64,000 nucleotides of DNA from assembly GCA_000328365.1 (NCBI GenBank), contig KB293638.1, positions 212,808-276,807 of the forward strand. Direction: 5' to 3'. The DNA comes from Capitella teleta (lineage: Eukaryota > Annelida > Polychaeta > Capitellidae). A program made the translations under genes and the position numbers. Position 1 is the stretch's first letter. The number at the start of each line of letters is the position of its first letter. This document shows positions 23,585 through 35,012 of this stretch, piece after piece. The notes beneath the pieces were generated by a model. That model ran no database searches. It was not told the origin of the DNA and was given only the letters and a program-made list of their open reading frames with translations.

Positions 23585-25115
23585 AGTTTGTTTTACTTTC
23601 AACTTCAACTTGGACCATGACGTCAGAACCAGAGAAATTTTTCGTACCTAACTCTGGATCAGGTTACTGGTTTGGACCAAGTCTCAGTCACGGATGATGA
23701 GCACGAGAGATGAGATGAGATCTCGCTAGTCTTACAGTCACAGTCACAGTGGAGTTTGTTATTGAAAGTTTAGTTTGTACGCTACAGCATTGTATCACAG
23801 GGGGTCTTACCAGTGAGCGAGCAGATGTGGACAAAACTCACTGCAGTGAATGCTTTCTGTCTATATATATAATATCAAGGGAAGTCACTGATTCCTGTCA
23901 ATCTTAGGACGCTTGCCTCGAAAGCAATCTTCTCTTCAAAAGAGGGAGCCGAAACTTCGGATCTGGCAAGATCACCAATAAATGAAACGATTGACACCAA
24001 TAATCTCGTACGGCAACGCCTAATTACTAATTAATTGGCCAAAAATCCAATCAGTTGCAAAACGACTAGCAACGGGTACGATGCATCCATTTTGTCGGAC
24101 CGCAGCAAATTTTCAGCCCGCAGCGAACTCTCGATCGCTAAATGTCGAAATAAAATCCTTAAAACCGGAATGGAGCTGCAAAAGTGTAGAGCTCAGGATA
24201 CATTCTTAATTTAACAGATTGGCTTTAGAGTGAAACATCCTGTCTGTAATTGTCTCTCAAACAATGAAAGCTATTCTGAGAGTCAAATTGAGCATGAAAT
24301 AGGCTAGAAAAAGGAGTTAGAGTTGAAAGACACATTGCATTTAAGTAAGTTGACTTGACGGGAATTAGCAGACGACACACACAGCGCCCTCTGGTGTATA
24401 TGTTTAGAATCGTTTTATATACCTCACAACATGTTGTGTTATCTATCTAATAACTTTAGAATTTATAACTAGTATTACGAACTATAAAATTATCTAATAC
24501 CGTAATATGCATGGAATAATTTATAAAATCGTACTGCTGGACTGATCTCTATTGAATGAATGCTGTGATTAATTTCAATTGCATTTCTCAGCTGGACTAT
24601 TATTGATCAATCGCTGAGCGGCTTGTTAAGGTGAAGGTCGAATGCTGCAGCCATCGTACCCGTTGCTAATCGTTTTGGAAATGGAAGCATTTTTGTGCAA
24701 TTAATGACTAATTAGTCACTGCCGGGTGGAGTTTTTGGTGTCTATAGGTTCATTTATTCATAATCTTGCCAGATCCGAAGCCTCAGCTCTCTCCCGTGAG
24801 GGGAATGTAGCGTCCGAGGCTTTGTTATTGTTCTTCTGAGAAATCAGTGACTTCCCTTGATATTATTACATACTGTCTAGAAGGCTGCATAGGCATTCCA
24901 TGTATCCAGATTCCAGAGCCCACTGGTAAGACTCCCTGTGCATTGTATGATTGTTGTTAAGATAAACATAACTAAGTCTCATGTGATTTAAGAGGAACCA
25001 GAGTCCGGTTACTGGTTACGCGATGACAGCCGAATTCGGTCCTAACCAGTAGCCTGAACCAGAGTTCGGTTTGAGAAGAAAAACACGGCCTTGAAGTTGA
25101 AAGAAAAACAGGTCC
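23585..25115. repeat. Foldback element hosting a nested hAT insertion
   Basis: About 110-bp arms at 23585-23700 and 25005-25115 are imperfect inverse copies; both hold CTTTCAACTTCAA, an AACTCTGG phrase and a GGTTACTGGT or GGCTACTGGT phrase. The hAT-type element at 23796-24940 sits between them with its own target duplication, so it arrived later. A partial arm also occurs near 28120-28165. Confidence 0.55.
23796..24940. mobile_element. Non-autonomous hAT-type element, copy A
   Basis: 1145 bp. Terminal repeats are CACAGGGGGTCTTACCAGTG and, inverted, CACAGGGAGTCTTACCAGTG. An 8-bp target duplication CATTGTAT lies at 23788-23795 and 24941-24948. Inverse similarity continues inward for about 300 bp per side with many mismatches. 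No transposase frame. Copy B at 46276-47422 is closely similar. Eight-base duplications and CA-starting ends point to the hAT superfamily. Confidence 0.9.
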
Positions 25116-26936
25116 CAGGAAATTGGAATTCTAATAATAATCTAATAATAATAAAATCTAAATCAGATTTCAAGTAGTGCATGGCATGCCATTTTTAACA
25201 CAAGCTGAGACACATTTCCAGGATTGGACATTCCGTACCTATTGCTTGTGGGAATAAATATGGATTGACACTTCTAGAATGTTTCAGAGTTTGTAAGCAA
25301 CGGGTAGAGATCATTTTGCACAAATCCATCGTTCGACATTTCATGGGCGCCGCCATCTTGGATTGACATTGAGTTAACTACATGTTGACTGCTTTTGGAA
25401 TTTTGTAGGCTGAACGAATGCAACTGTGAATGTTGAAATGTCCGCGGGAAGTAGAGCCAGAAGCCAGCCGGGAAAAGGCGATTAGCCAACGAAAAAATAT
25501 CTGAGCCGCTGCCGCCAGAATTCTACTGATCCGCCGAAAAACAGTTGGCTCAGTCGCCACAGAAAATCCATCGCTCAACCGAACTTCTTTTGAGAGATTG
25601 GGCAGGAAATAACATCATGATTTATAATTTGACTAAGTAAACTGTCAATATATGCTGCCTATTTGGTTCGAGCACCAAGGACTCTGACTTCAGAGAGAGT
25701 GAAAACGCAACATATATGATTAAAAATGAAGGTTTAAAAAAAAAAGGGAAAAAAACTATTAAAGAAATATTTTGTACTGATCGATCAATATTAAGATGAA
25801 ACCAGCAATAACCTTGCTGCCACAAGAATCGCAGATGAAGAACATAATTCTAGCTCTTCAATTTTGGAAGAGGCAGGCTGTGAGTTTCCAAATATTTCAA
25901 AGCCAGCCCAAATGTATCTGACTTCTAAGTATGTCATAATCATTTCATTTATTTGTGTCAAATGAAAGAATATAGGGCTAATTCTCAACGGTAAACGTCC
26001 TTTGATCAATTTTCCCTTCACAGGTTAAATAATATTATATTATTTTATATAATTGTTCGTAATAATTGCTGATCAATAGCTAAATGCGTTTTTTGTTTTT
26101 GTTTTGTCTTTTCTTCACTTTTATCCATGCATCGTTTGTTGGCCCTCCAGCGGCTCAGCATTTGAGCCTCATAGTATACATAATAGCAAGCATCAAATTT
26201 ATCATAAGCTGAGACTACTTATGACTAGTATATCTTAGTATATTCCACTAGTAATTTGTATTATGTATAATAAATGACTAAACTACAGTAGTTAATTTAT
26301 GGACACATGGTTCATAATTAAATCAAATAAATTGAGGGAAGAATCGAGAAGAAAAAAAAACAAGGGGTAAACCCCAGATTATTTTAAACAATTGATTGAT
26401 CCCGAATAAATTTCGTAGCCGACACGAGCCATGATAAGTCTAGAGTGAAATGATACTACTAAATTGAAAAATTCTCCAGTCATCCATAAGCTGAACTTAG
26501 CTATTCTTATGCATGCAGCTGGACATATGTTAGCAAAAGCATACACGTAGCAATTTATATAATGCATGTACATGTATCAATTCAGTCGATCCAAGCAAGC
26601 TGAAAAAAAAATCAGTTAGTCAGCCACAAAAAAAGTTGGCTGACCGTCTAGCCAACCAAACAAAATGCCTCAACCAGGCACAAATCAATAGAACTGGGTG
26701 AAGCATCAATTTGGCGGTTAGCCAGCTAAGCCGACCTTTTTACTGTGGCGGCTGAGTATGATGACTCAGAGCAAGCATGATTTCTCCCTCTCAAGTCCAG
26801 AAAAAAAGTACTGTTAAAGTGTATAAACTCAGCGCTAAAAGCCCATTATCGACTATTTGATTAGGGCACTGCAAAATAATGTCTTTGCTATCACATAGAC
26901 TAAAACCTATAAAATTAATACCATATTCTTTTTTTT
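25116..26936. other. Intergenic, AT-rich, no gene recognised
   Basis: Two short stretches (25490-25590 and 26600-26760) are rich in GGCT/AGCC phrases such as GTTGGCT and may be degenerate repeats. No coding region or RNA gene is supported. Confidence 0.5.
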
Positions 26937-26984
26937 TTGCATGTGACTTTTTGTTACATCATATTGGAGTTCACCGTGTCACAT

Positions 26985-27184
26985 GACTTGCTACCCAGCA
27001 AAGTGATAGAAGTGAGATCTCAATTAATAAACACATCAACCTCACCACCTGATATCATTGCAATAACAGAAGTTTCGCCCGAGGCAGGCAGACTTGAAGT
27101 TGTGCCGGCTGATTACAAAATAGATGGGTACCAAGTCTTCCCACACAATCTAAACCAACCTGGACAAAGGGGTTTCATCTTTTA
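26985..27184 (+). mobile_element. LINE endonuclease-domain fragment
   Basis: The plus strand reads LPSKVIEVRSQL, then PPDIIAITEVSPEAGR, then IDGYQVFPHNL and GQRGFIF before a stop. This follows the (A/P)DIIAITEVxPK...GYxLFxxNL...GRG pattern of the apurinic-like endonuclease domain at the start of LINE ORF2. The end is cut off, with no reverse transcriptase nearby. Confidence 0.7.
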
Positions 27185-28248
27185 AGCAGCTGCTGAGCTG
27201 CCCACCATGAAGCAATTGAACAGCGAATAATGCTGCTTGTCAGAATGTAATTGGAAACACCTCTTAGAGAATTAGAACAATTATTGTTTACGGGATGCAC
27301 GGATAATGGAATTTGCCAAATATTGGATACAGAATATCTGGGAGCTTGTTGATATGTTTATTTGCTCATTAAACAGTAAAGCTGGAGACAAATCAACTTA
27401 AGACAGCAGGTAGCGGCAAAGCTAATATGCAGGCTGCTGTTTATCGGTTTCACTAATTTTATCTTTCCTCGGGAGACAGCAAGGCAGTCGATCATTAGTG
27501 ATTACCAATAAGCTTTTTTTGTGTGTCTCAAACAAAGTACATCCGATATCCCCTTGAATGCACTAGTACCCAGCAGTTTTTTTTTAAATGGTTCGGATGT
27601 TGTCAGCGTGCTATTATAAAATATCAAAGATCGACCCGATTCAATGGTCTGCTGATAAACTGCTCAGATGAATAAATTAAAGCTGTGAAGGCCGACGCTG
27701 ACCAGGTGAAAGCGAGTAAAATTCGATCCACCACCACACCGACGCTGAATACAGAGAGTGAAATGCACATCTCTCATTGAATTAAAGCAGCAAATAGATA
27801 TATTTGTCGCTTCTGGCGGCTTTCAATGGATTAGGGTTTGTTTAGAATACAAAAGAGAAGGTTAAACGTCCTTTGATTGTTAGCGATGATCAGAAATACA
27901 CTTGAAGAATATTCAATTGAATCAAAGCAGGCGACGAAAGAGTGTCATGTGCTGCACATTGTCAAAGGTATGACTGGCATCCAACAGCATGCACCACGCG
28001 GGAGTGTTCCCTGCACATAGTATCGGGCCGTCTCTTAGTGGTAGAGCGTTCCATGTTTAAGACCGAACTGCATATCAAATGTGTTGAAATTGACTGAATG
28101 GCACATTGGGGGCATTTTTTCTTTTAACTTTAACTAGAACCGTGACATCAGAACCGGAGAATTTTTGTGTTATGTAGAAAAATATTGAATAGAAAAAGGG
28201 CACTAAATTTCACCAAGCTTTAACTTTTGTGCGTTCATTCATCGGAAA
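27185..28248. other. Intergenic upstream of the EF-hand gene
   Basis: No gene recognised. A tRNA A-box-like TTAGTGGTAGAGCG at about 28037-28050 lacks a matching B box, so it may be a SINE scrap. A foldback-repeat arm related to 23585-23670 lies at about 28120-28165. Confidence 0.45.
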
Positions 28249-28264
28249 TGACGTCAACAGCAAC
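28249..28264 (+). promoter_or_regulatory. CRE and X-box-like site upstream of the centrin-like gene
   Basis: A perfect TGACGTCA (28249-28256) overlaps GTCAACAGCAAC (28253-28264), which has the RGYAAC half of an RFX X-box and a first half with one mismatch. It is 60-75 bp upstream of the start codon. RFX factors drive ciliary genes in animals. It is a motif match only. Confidence 0.35.
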
Positions 28265-28323
28265 CAGAAAGCTTCATTGGTTTCGGGTTAAAAAGGCTTC
28301 TGGTTGTAAACATCGAGTCGAGG

Positions 28324-29919
28324 ATGCCCAAAAAGAAAGGAAAGAAGGCTGGGAAGCCGAAGGGAAAGAAGACGTCTTTCAAAACCAATGATGACAGTCT
28401 TTCCACAGACCCCATCGCACCCGAATACATTGTTCCAGCCCCTCAGCCACGGGAGACGGTACGCAACGTAGACGCAAAGAGTTGAAAGACGTTTTCCCAG
28501 AGATACGCAACGCATACTCATGATACTCATACTCCTGGTTGAAGTGTTTCTAGCTGGCTAATCACCTGTTCACTCACTGCATCTCGGTCATATGGGCCAC
28601 GCACCTTATGCATATAATCACAATGCAATGAAAGGTCGTTACAATGTCGTGTTTCCTTTTAGTAATTTTTGTGTGTGTAATGATTTGGGATCATAACGTA
28701 CCCAACGACCGTTATGATTGTCATAATCACACATTATAGCTCCAAATTCGCGAAATATACGTCCTAATTTATCATTCTAATGCAAAAGAACAATTTCCTG
28801 ACATTCACATTGTTGACAACAGACAACTCTAAAGATGGTGAAGTTACAACCATTATTTACCTGTATGGCTCAGTGGCAAGTAGGGGGTTCAATTCCTCTG
28901 GGTGACTACATACCAAAGTACGGTCTTTTAAATTGGGACTTAAAATGGGGACGTTCAGTGGATATTGCACTATACAAAATGAATTATATTGTTATTATCA
29001 GCAGAAATGACCAATCGCCAAGAAATCTAAAGCTGAGAAGCCACTGACGATTGTGGAAAAAATCCTGAAATTCCCCTCAAAGAATTTAAACAAATTGTAC
29101 AATAGTTGAATTCTGTCTGGGGAGCAAATTTTGCTGACTTTCTTTTAACTTTGCAGTTGCTGAAACTTTTGTTGACGAACCCAGTCAAAGAAAAGGAACT
29201 GTTTGGCATTCAGGTTTCAACCCGTGCGTTGGAGAAGTTAACTCCTCAGGAAATCCGAGACCTCAGAATGGTATTCGAAGCCTTCGACATCAATGAAAGA
29301 GGGTGAACAATTCATCTGACTACAAAGTTTGATTTGTGTTTTTTCATGACATTTCACGCATCAAGAATTCTGAATGATGTTCTGATTTCAGATACATTGG
29401 TGCAGTCGAAGTGAGGAAAGCGATGCTCGCTCTTGGCTTCAGGATGACCAGAGACGATGCTCGCCAGATGGTGCAGGACGCCAGTGTAAAAGGAAAAGGG
29501 TTCGTAGTTCAAGATAGATATGCAAATTCACCATTTTTGTCTTCAATACATACAGGACTATCGACTTTAATGAATTTCTCGATATTGTGCTCGATAAACA
29601 AGGAGATTCTAAGGATATCTATGATGAAATCAACCAAGGATTCAAGCTCTTTGATCATGGTAATTTCTAAATTGTCCTGTGATTATAATTTCAGAAAAAT
29701 AGAAGGAAAGGATTGTCCTGATTTGCGGTTTAATTTCTACTTTCAGAGGGAATTGGTAAAGTGTCGCTGAATGACTTGGTTTTAGCGTGCAGAGAAGCGG
29801 GAGTGAAGCTCGCTAAACAAGAACTTTTGGATATGATGGAAGTGGCCGATTTGAACGGAGATGGATTTGTTGATAAGGATGAGTTCATTAAAGTTATGCT
29901 GCAAACAAACTTGTTTTAA
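28324..29919 (+). CDS. Centrin-like EF-hand protein
   Basis: Probable calcium-binding centriole/basal-body type protein. Five exons: 28324-28458, 29157-29302, 29392-29499, 29556-29659, 29747-29919; about 221 residues. The N-terminus is very basic (MPKKKGKKAGKPKGKKTS), then a Pro-rich linker, then four EF-hands. Only the fourth loop (DLNGDGFVDKDE) is canonical. The third (DHEGIGKVSLND) is partial, and the first two lack key acidic residues, so calcium binding may be confined to the C-terminal half. Order and spacing (TPQEIRDLRMVFEAFD, TIDFNEFLDIV) resemble centrin. It is longer than centrin at the N-terminus, so it may be a divergent centrin relative or another EFCAB protein. Intron 1 contains a SINE-like piece. 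Confidence 0.82.
28850..28990 (+). mobile_element. tRNA-derived SINE-like fragment in intron 1
   Basis: TGGCTCAGTGG (A box) and GGTTCAATTCC (B box) lie only about 20 bp apart around 28864-28896, so this is not a working tRNA. It is followed by a non-tRNA body (TTAAAATGGGGACGTTCAG). This head-plus-body layout is that of a tRNA-derived SINE. No target duplication was identified. Confidence 0.5.
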
Positions 29920-31428
29920 CGCTCTTTCTTTGAGCTTTTGATATCAATTTTTGGTTCAGCTGTTGGCCTTTTTAAAGCATCTGATTAACTGTGATAACAA
30001 TGTGTGATATTATATTCTTGGCTGTTTTTGTTGGTTTTTATACTAAACATAATAAATGCAATTTCTTGCTTCAATTTATTGTTTTATTACATCGATCAAC
30101 TTTATCAAGTTTTTATCACTGACATGTATCTCATCGTTGAGGGGGAATGGGCGGATCTAAAGGAAAAGACCCCTACATGATTCCATAATTGTTTAATTAA
30201 TTGGTATTTTGCCAATTTGTTGCTAGGATTTGTGGCTGTTTTTTGTTAGAGTTAATAATTATTTCTGTACCTGTTGTAATTAGTATTTTGTTTGTTGAGA
30301 TGCTAATGATGAGAGATTAGCCAAAAGATATAACAGTCACCATGGAGACCATTCTTAGCGTGTATGTAGTGTGCTAGCGTTCAGTACTGTCACCTATATT
30401 TAAGCAATATATATGATTTCAAAATTTATAAATATATATAAATGTATATTCAGCACAATGATATATTGATGCACACCAATAATAAAGATAAAAACGGAAT
30501 AAAAAAAGTAAAAAGAAACTCACAGAAACAAATACAAATGATTTGGATTTTCAGAACAGATTCGGATTCATGTTATATGAAGGCGAAGTATCGCTTTAAT
30601 AATGGAGTATTATGTAAAACAGGCATTTAAGTAATACTTGCGCATTTGATCCCACACAAAGTTTGTAAAACTGAGAAACAGGTGATTGTCATTAAGGACT
30701 TGAGCTAATTTCGTGGCGGCAAATCAGAATCATAACGTCACAGCTCAATTATCATAGCGCATTTACAATATTAGCTTCAACTTCATTCGTAGTTGGACAA
30801 ATTCCTCCAAGCCAAATCCCCCAATCACCGCTCAACAACAAACTATTCTTGGCGACTCTTTCGACATTTCTAAGGTGCTGGTAGACGGCTTGATTCCCTG
30901 GAAATATTGTGTGTATCAATACTTATGATTAGTTTAATTTTTTTTGTCGAAATACCCATACTTGAGACCCATAGCAGGATACTAACTACTAATTTCTAGC
31001 TCCCCAAGCCGTAGCGTAGCGTATACGGTAATTATACACTAGGTCAGCAGCTCAGTAGGTCATATTTTGTTTGCCATGCAATAATCATGCATTCGTATAC
31101 CCAGCACAACCCAAAACATTAACCTAACGTTACCAGCAGGTTCCAAGTTTTGTTACCTGCAAATAACCCGAGTGTAATTAATGTGACCCACATGCATGCC
31201 ATTTGCACATGCAGATTAGATTATAAAATATACGGCAAAGAGAAGAATGAACTGTAGCAACGCTTTTGATCTGAATTTTTTGTCTTTTTTCAGGTGGCAC
31301 TGATCAGACACCAGGTGGTTACAACATATACATGGCCGGATGACAACTCATCAATTTGTTCTTTTAACGCTGCCCTTCAGTGATGTTCTGCTTCTTATTT
31401 GTCTCAACTGACTGATTCGGAGGCCAAG
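29920..31428. other. Intergenic between the EF-hand and LEKR1-like genes
   Basis: Contains an AATAAA at about 30051 for the EF-hand gene. A CACCATGGAGAC phrase at about 30339 is only a partial X-box. AT-rich repeats occur near 30410-30450. No gene recognised. Confidence 0.5.
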
Positions 31429-34400
31429 ATGAGTGAACAAGCGAAGAACAACGGCCAATTTGAGCCTCACTCGCCTGAGCATCCGTTGCCGGAAGAGATA
31501 CGCAAGATGGCGAGGGACGACACTGTTTGCAAGTTCTGTGGAGTCAGTTACCTCATTCACAATGAAATCAAGCGACTTGAGATCCAGCTGCAAGATGCTC
31601 TGGAGGAACTTATTCAACTGCGCGGCTGTGAAAAGCGAGAGGAAGCTCTCCAGCTGCAGCTGAGGGAACAAGACACGATACGTGTGAATTTGGAGGCCAC
31701 TGTTGCAGCTAAAGATGCGGTGTACGTAGCAGGGGTTCTAATCTATCATCACTCATATGTCTCCACTTTAGTGTTGCTCAAATGCTGACAGAAAAAACAT
31801 CTTTGGAATCTAATTTTGCATCATTGCAATCAGAAAAACTCAACGTGCAAAAAGAACTGGATGACAAGACTGAGTTAGCGAACCAATTAAAGTAAGGATC
31901 ACTAATTACTAATTAGGATCACATCGTTAAGCATCACTATGCTAGCTCTCATCACCCATGCATGCTATTTCAGCCGGAAGCTGACTAGGGTTCAACTCCG
32001 GTTTCCGTCTGCGTTGAGAGAACTGAACGAACATAAAACGAATCTCCAAATGCTGAAGAAATCTTTCAAGGAACAGTTCAGCGCTCAACAGCAAGAAGCG
32101 CAGCGAATCATGGCGCAGGTTTCTCAGATCTCTCAGCTGCATGAGGACCGTGAGTGGAGACAATTTCTCTCAAGTGTTGTTTAAATTTGCTTTCGAGGAT
32201 CTTGGATCAATTGCAAGTGAAATGAGATCCAGATTTTGCACCAATATTCCGGGAGCTAATGGTCTGAGTCAGCAAGTTGCATTTAAAGGTTAAGCTCTGA
32301 GCTCAGATTCTTACGTTGGCATGGTAATTAAGCGGTACCTTAATTAATCCTCAGACTGCTTAGGCTTTCAGCATGCATCGCTTGCTAGGCTGCCACTTTG
32401 ATTATTGTAATTTTTATCTAAATTAAATTTTCTAATTTGTTTTTTAGAGCAGCAGAAAAAAGATGAGCTCACGAAAGAGAACAATTTAATGAGGTCACGA
32501 ATGCAGAGCTTGGAGGTCAGTCTCGCTTCACACGAAGTCAGTCGCGCCGAGAACCAAACATTGAAGCAGCTAATTTCACGTGCGTTGCATTGCTATCCTT
32601 TGTTGCTTATTTGATCTTATTGTATTTCAGAGTTTGAAACGTCGAAAGAAATTGCTGAATCAAGAATTAAATCACTTGGAATTGAAATTGATGAATTCAA
32701 GAAACGGTCTGAGTAAGTTGAAGAATTCTACAGCTGGAAATATGATGAGTTTATATAATGAGTTCATGCTCTTCACAGAGAACAGAATAAAGAATTAGAA
32801 CTTTTGCGAACGCAGAGCAGAGAAAACGAACGTGAGGCGAATGATTCAATCAGCAAGTGAGGGGCCTCTCCTTTCTTAATCTTTTCTTTATCTCATGAAA
32901 CGTCTTTAAAAGATTACAAAGAGAATTACAACAAAGAAACGGAGAAAAGAAAAATCTCCAAGATGAAGTGATCTCGTTGAATCGGAAGTTCAACGACCTT
33001 CATCGCAATCAGAAGGAAATTTCTGAGGCCGCTTTCTCTTCAAAAGGTATTTGGTTTAATATTTTATTTATTAAGGTTTCGATTGATTTGTTGTAGGAAT
33101 GACTCAAGATTTGAAAGAGAGGCTGGAGCAAGCGAGAGGAGACTTGGACGCTTTGAGAGCGGAAAGGTAGGCTTCGTTTTTTATCTCTGGATTTGTTCGA
33201 TGTTTCTGTTCATAGGGAAATGATGATCACAGCTCACCAGAACCAGATTGAACAGCTGCGTGAAAGTTTCAAGCGACGAATTGAAGAAGCAGACAGGTGG
33301 CCCCAAAAGGTCAGGGGGTCAAATGTCATAGAACAAAATCAAGCTTTTAATTGAGTAACCAAGATCGTAGATTTATTTAGCAGTGAAATCAGCTGATTGT
33401 GATTAAATAAAAATTGTGTTTGTTTGTTTGTTTTCAGTTGGATGAAGCTTTAAGATCCGAGCGCCAAAAACATGCGTCAGAAATAGAAGCTCTGGAAGAG
33501 AAACTCAAACAGAACTTTGTTATGGTTTGTTCAATTTACATTTAGACATGAAGGAAATTGAATTTAATCTTATTTGTTCTGAGAATATAATATTTTTTTA
33601 TTCTCGTGGCAGGAAATGCAAATTGAGCAGCAAAAGCACCAACAAATGCTCAGCCGTCTTCACAACGAACTGCGTGAAAATGAGAATTCAGTGAGTTGAG
33701 TTTCAGTCGCCATGGTAACAATTCAAAACGGGTCAACACTTGCAGCTGCGGAATCAGATTGCTAGCATGGAGACAGAACATCAGGAGAAAGTGAACGAGA
33801 TGAAAACGCAAATAGCGGAAAGCAAAGCGAGTGGATTGGACACAGAAAAAGGGCTGCGACATGAGCTGAAAAGCCTCAAGGGGATCATAGCTGACTTGGA
33901 ATCCAGGCTGAGTGAGTCATAGCACAGAGTCATATTATCTTTATCAGGTTTTCCAAAAGGCAAACTGGACAGCGGATCTGAACGGAAAATTGCAGAACTG
34001 AAAGCAACGTCGAGTAGTCTGCAGAATGAGGTCAAAGAGTGCAAAGCCGCAAACGGGGAATTGGAAAAGCAATTAGGGACAGCGAAAGAAGAGGTCATCT
34101 TCCTACAAGAGACCGTCCATAGGGAATGTGAGGAGCGATTTGAACTGACGGAGGCCTTGAGTCAAATGAAGGAAGAATTAATGGCGCTGAAGCGACCTCT
34201 AGGTGACCTTGATCATTGATTTAACCGTCAATCATTTCTCTGTTTCAGGAGGTTTCATCTCCAGCAAACGCTCGGACAGCGGAGGCAGGAGAACGCCCTC
34301 GGAAGAAATTGCTCTGTTCCGCCAGAGGAGTATGGTGAAAACGCCCTCTGGTGACGATTCCGTTGACTGCAGTGGCGTGAATATCGGACTCAGTGGAGAG

Positions 34401-34499
34401 ACCCCTCGTACACCCACTCAGAGAGGCATGAAGGGATCGTCTATGACGGAGAGCAGGAAGCGCATTGCACACGCTGTGGGTCGCAAACGGTCAACATGA
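31429..34499 (+). CDS. LEKR1: LEKR1-like coiled-coil protein
   Basis: Leu/Glu/Lys-rich coiled-coil protein of unknown role. The N-terminus has EHPLPEEIRKMARDD followed by TVCKFCGVSYLIHNEIK, the conserved CxxCGVSYLI start of LEKR1. About 14 exons follow to 34499. All later exons join in phase and encode heptad-rich helix (for example EKKNLQDEVISLNRKFNDLH, WPQKLDEALRSERQKH, EEKLKQNFVMEMQIEQQKH). The final exon leaves the coiled coil for a Ser/Arg/Thr-rich tail (PSGDD, TPRTPTQRG, GRKRST). Introns are mostly 45-70 bp. The exon ending PQK at about 33309 was chosen over an earlier GT because only it stays in frame. Start chosen at the only in-frame ATG. A complete X-box-like site lies in one intron. 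Confidence 0.85.
33706..33719 (+). promoter_or_regulatory. Full-consensus RFX X-box-like motif in a LEKR1-like intron
   Basis: GTCGCCATGGTAAC fits the X-box consensus GTNRCC-AT-RGYAAC at every position. It sits inside a 55-bp intron. It may be chance, or an internal enhancer or promoter. Confidence 0.3.
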
Positions 34500-35012
34500 T
34501 TTCCCACACTGTATTTTGTGTTGAGTATTTCTTTTGTGTTTTTGTGTTCAATTTGTGTGTTGAGTATTTTTATTTTTTTCTTATTTGTTCAATTTGATGA
34601 AATTCATCTGCAGTATTACGTCCATAATTCCGAGAGTCGGTTATGCATAATTACAAATGATTCCTGAGGTTGCAATTCCTAAAGAATATAATTAATAAAT
34701 TAATGTTATATAATTAATGACTAATATAACATTAATTAATATCTTCCAAAAAGTCTCATATGGAGACCTTTTTGAATGAATAGTTGTTAATTTTGCAAAT
34801 ATAAATTACTCCCAAGGTTCCTCCTACTTTTCCTTTTCTTCTCTCTCGAGAAACGAGTGAAATATAAACAGATAAATCAGTATAAATAGTTTATTTGGTA
34901 TAATTCAGAAAACGAAAACAAGAAAAAGGATATAAATAAGTAAAACAGAAGGACGGAACTAAATATTGGCACGATTTCCACAAAAAATAAGAGGACGGAT
35001 ATTTGAGTAAAT
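34500..35012. other. Convergent 3' region of LEKR1-like gene and NPHP4
   Basis: AT-rich 3' UTR-type DNA with several AATAAA-like strings on both strands. No gene recognised. Confidence 0.6.

Noticed and set aside
28020-28090. Possible tRNA gene at TTAGTGGTAGAGCG
   Set aside because: There is no B box or cloverleaf; at best a SINE scrap.
28852-28910. Possible tRNA gene with A and B boxes
   Set aside because: The boxes are only about 20 bp apart with no anticodon arm, so it is SINE-like, not a tRNA.
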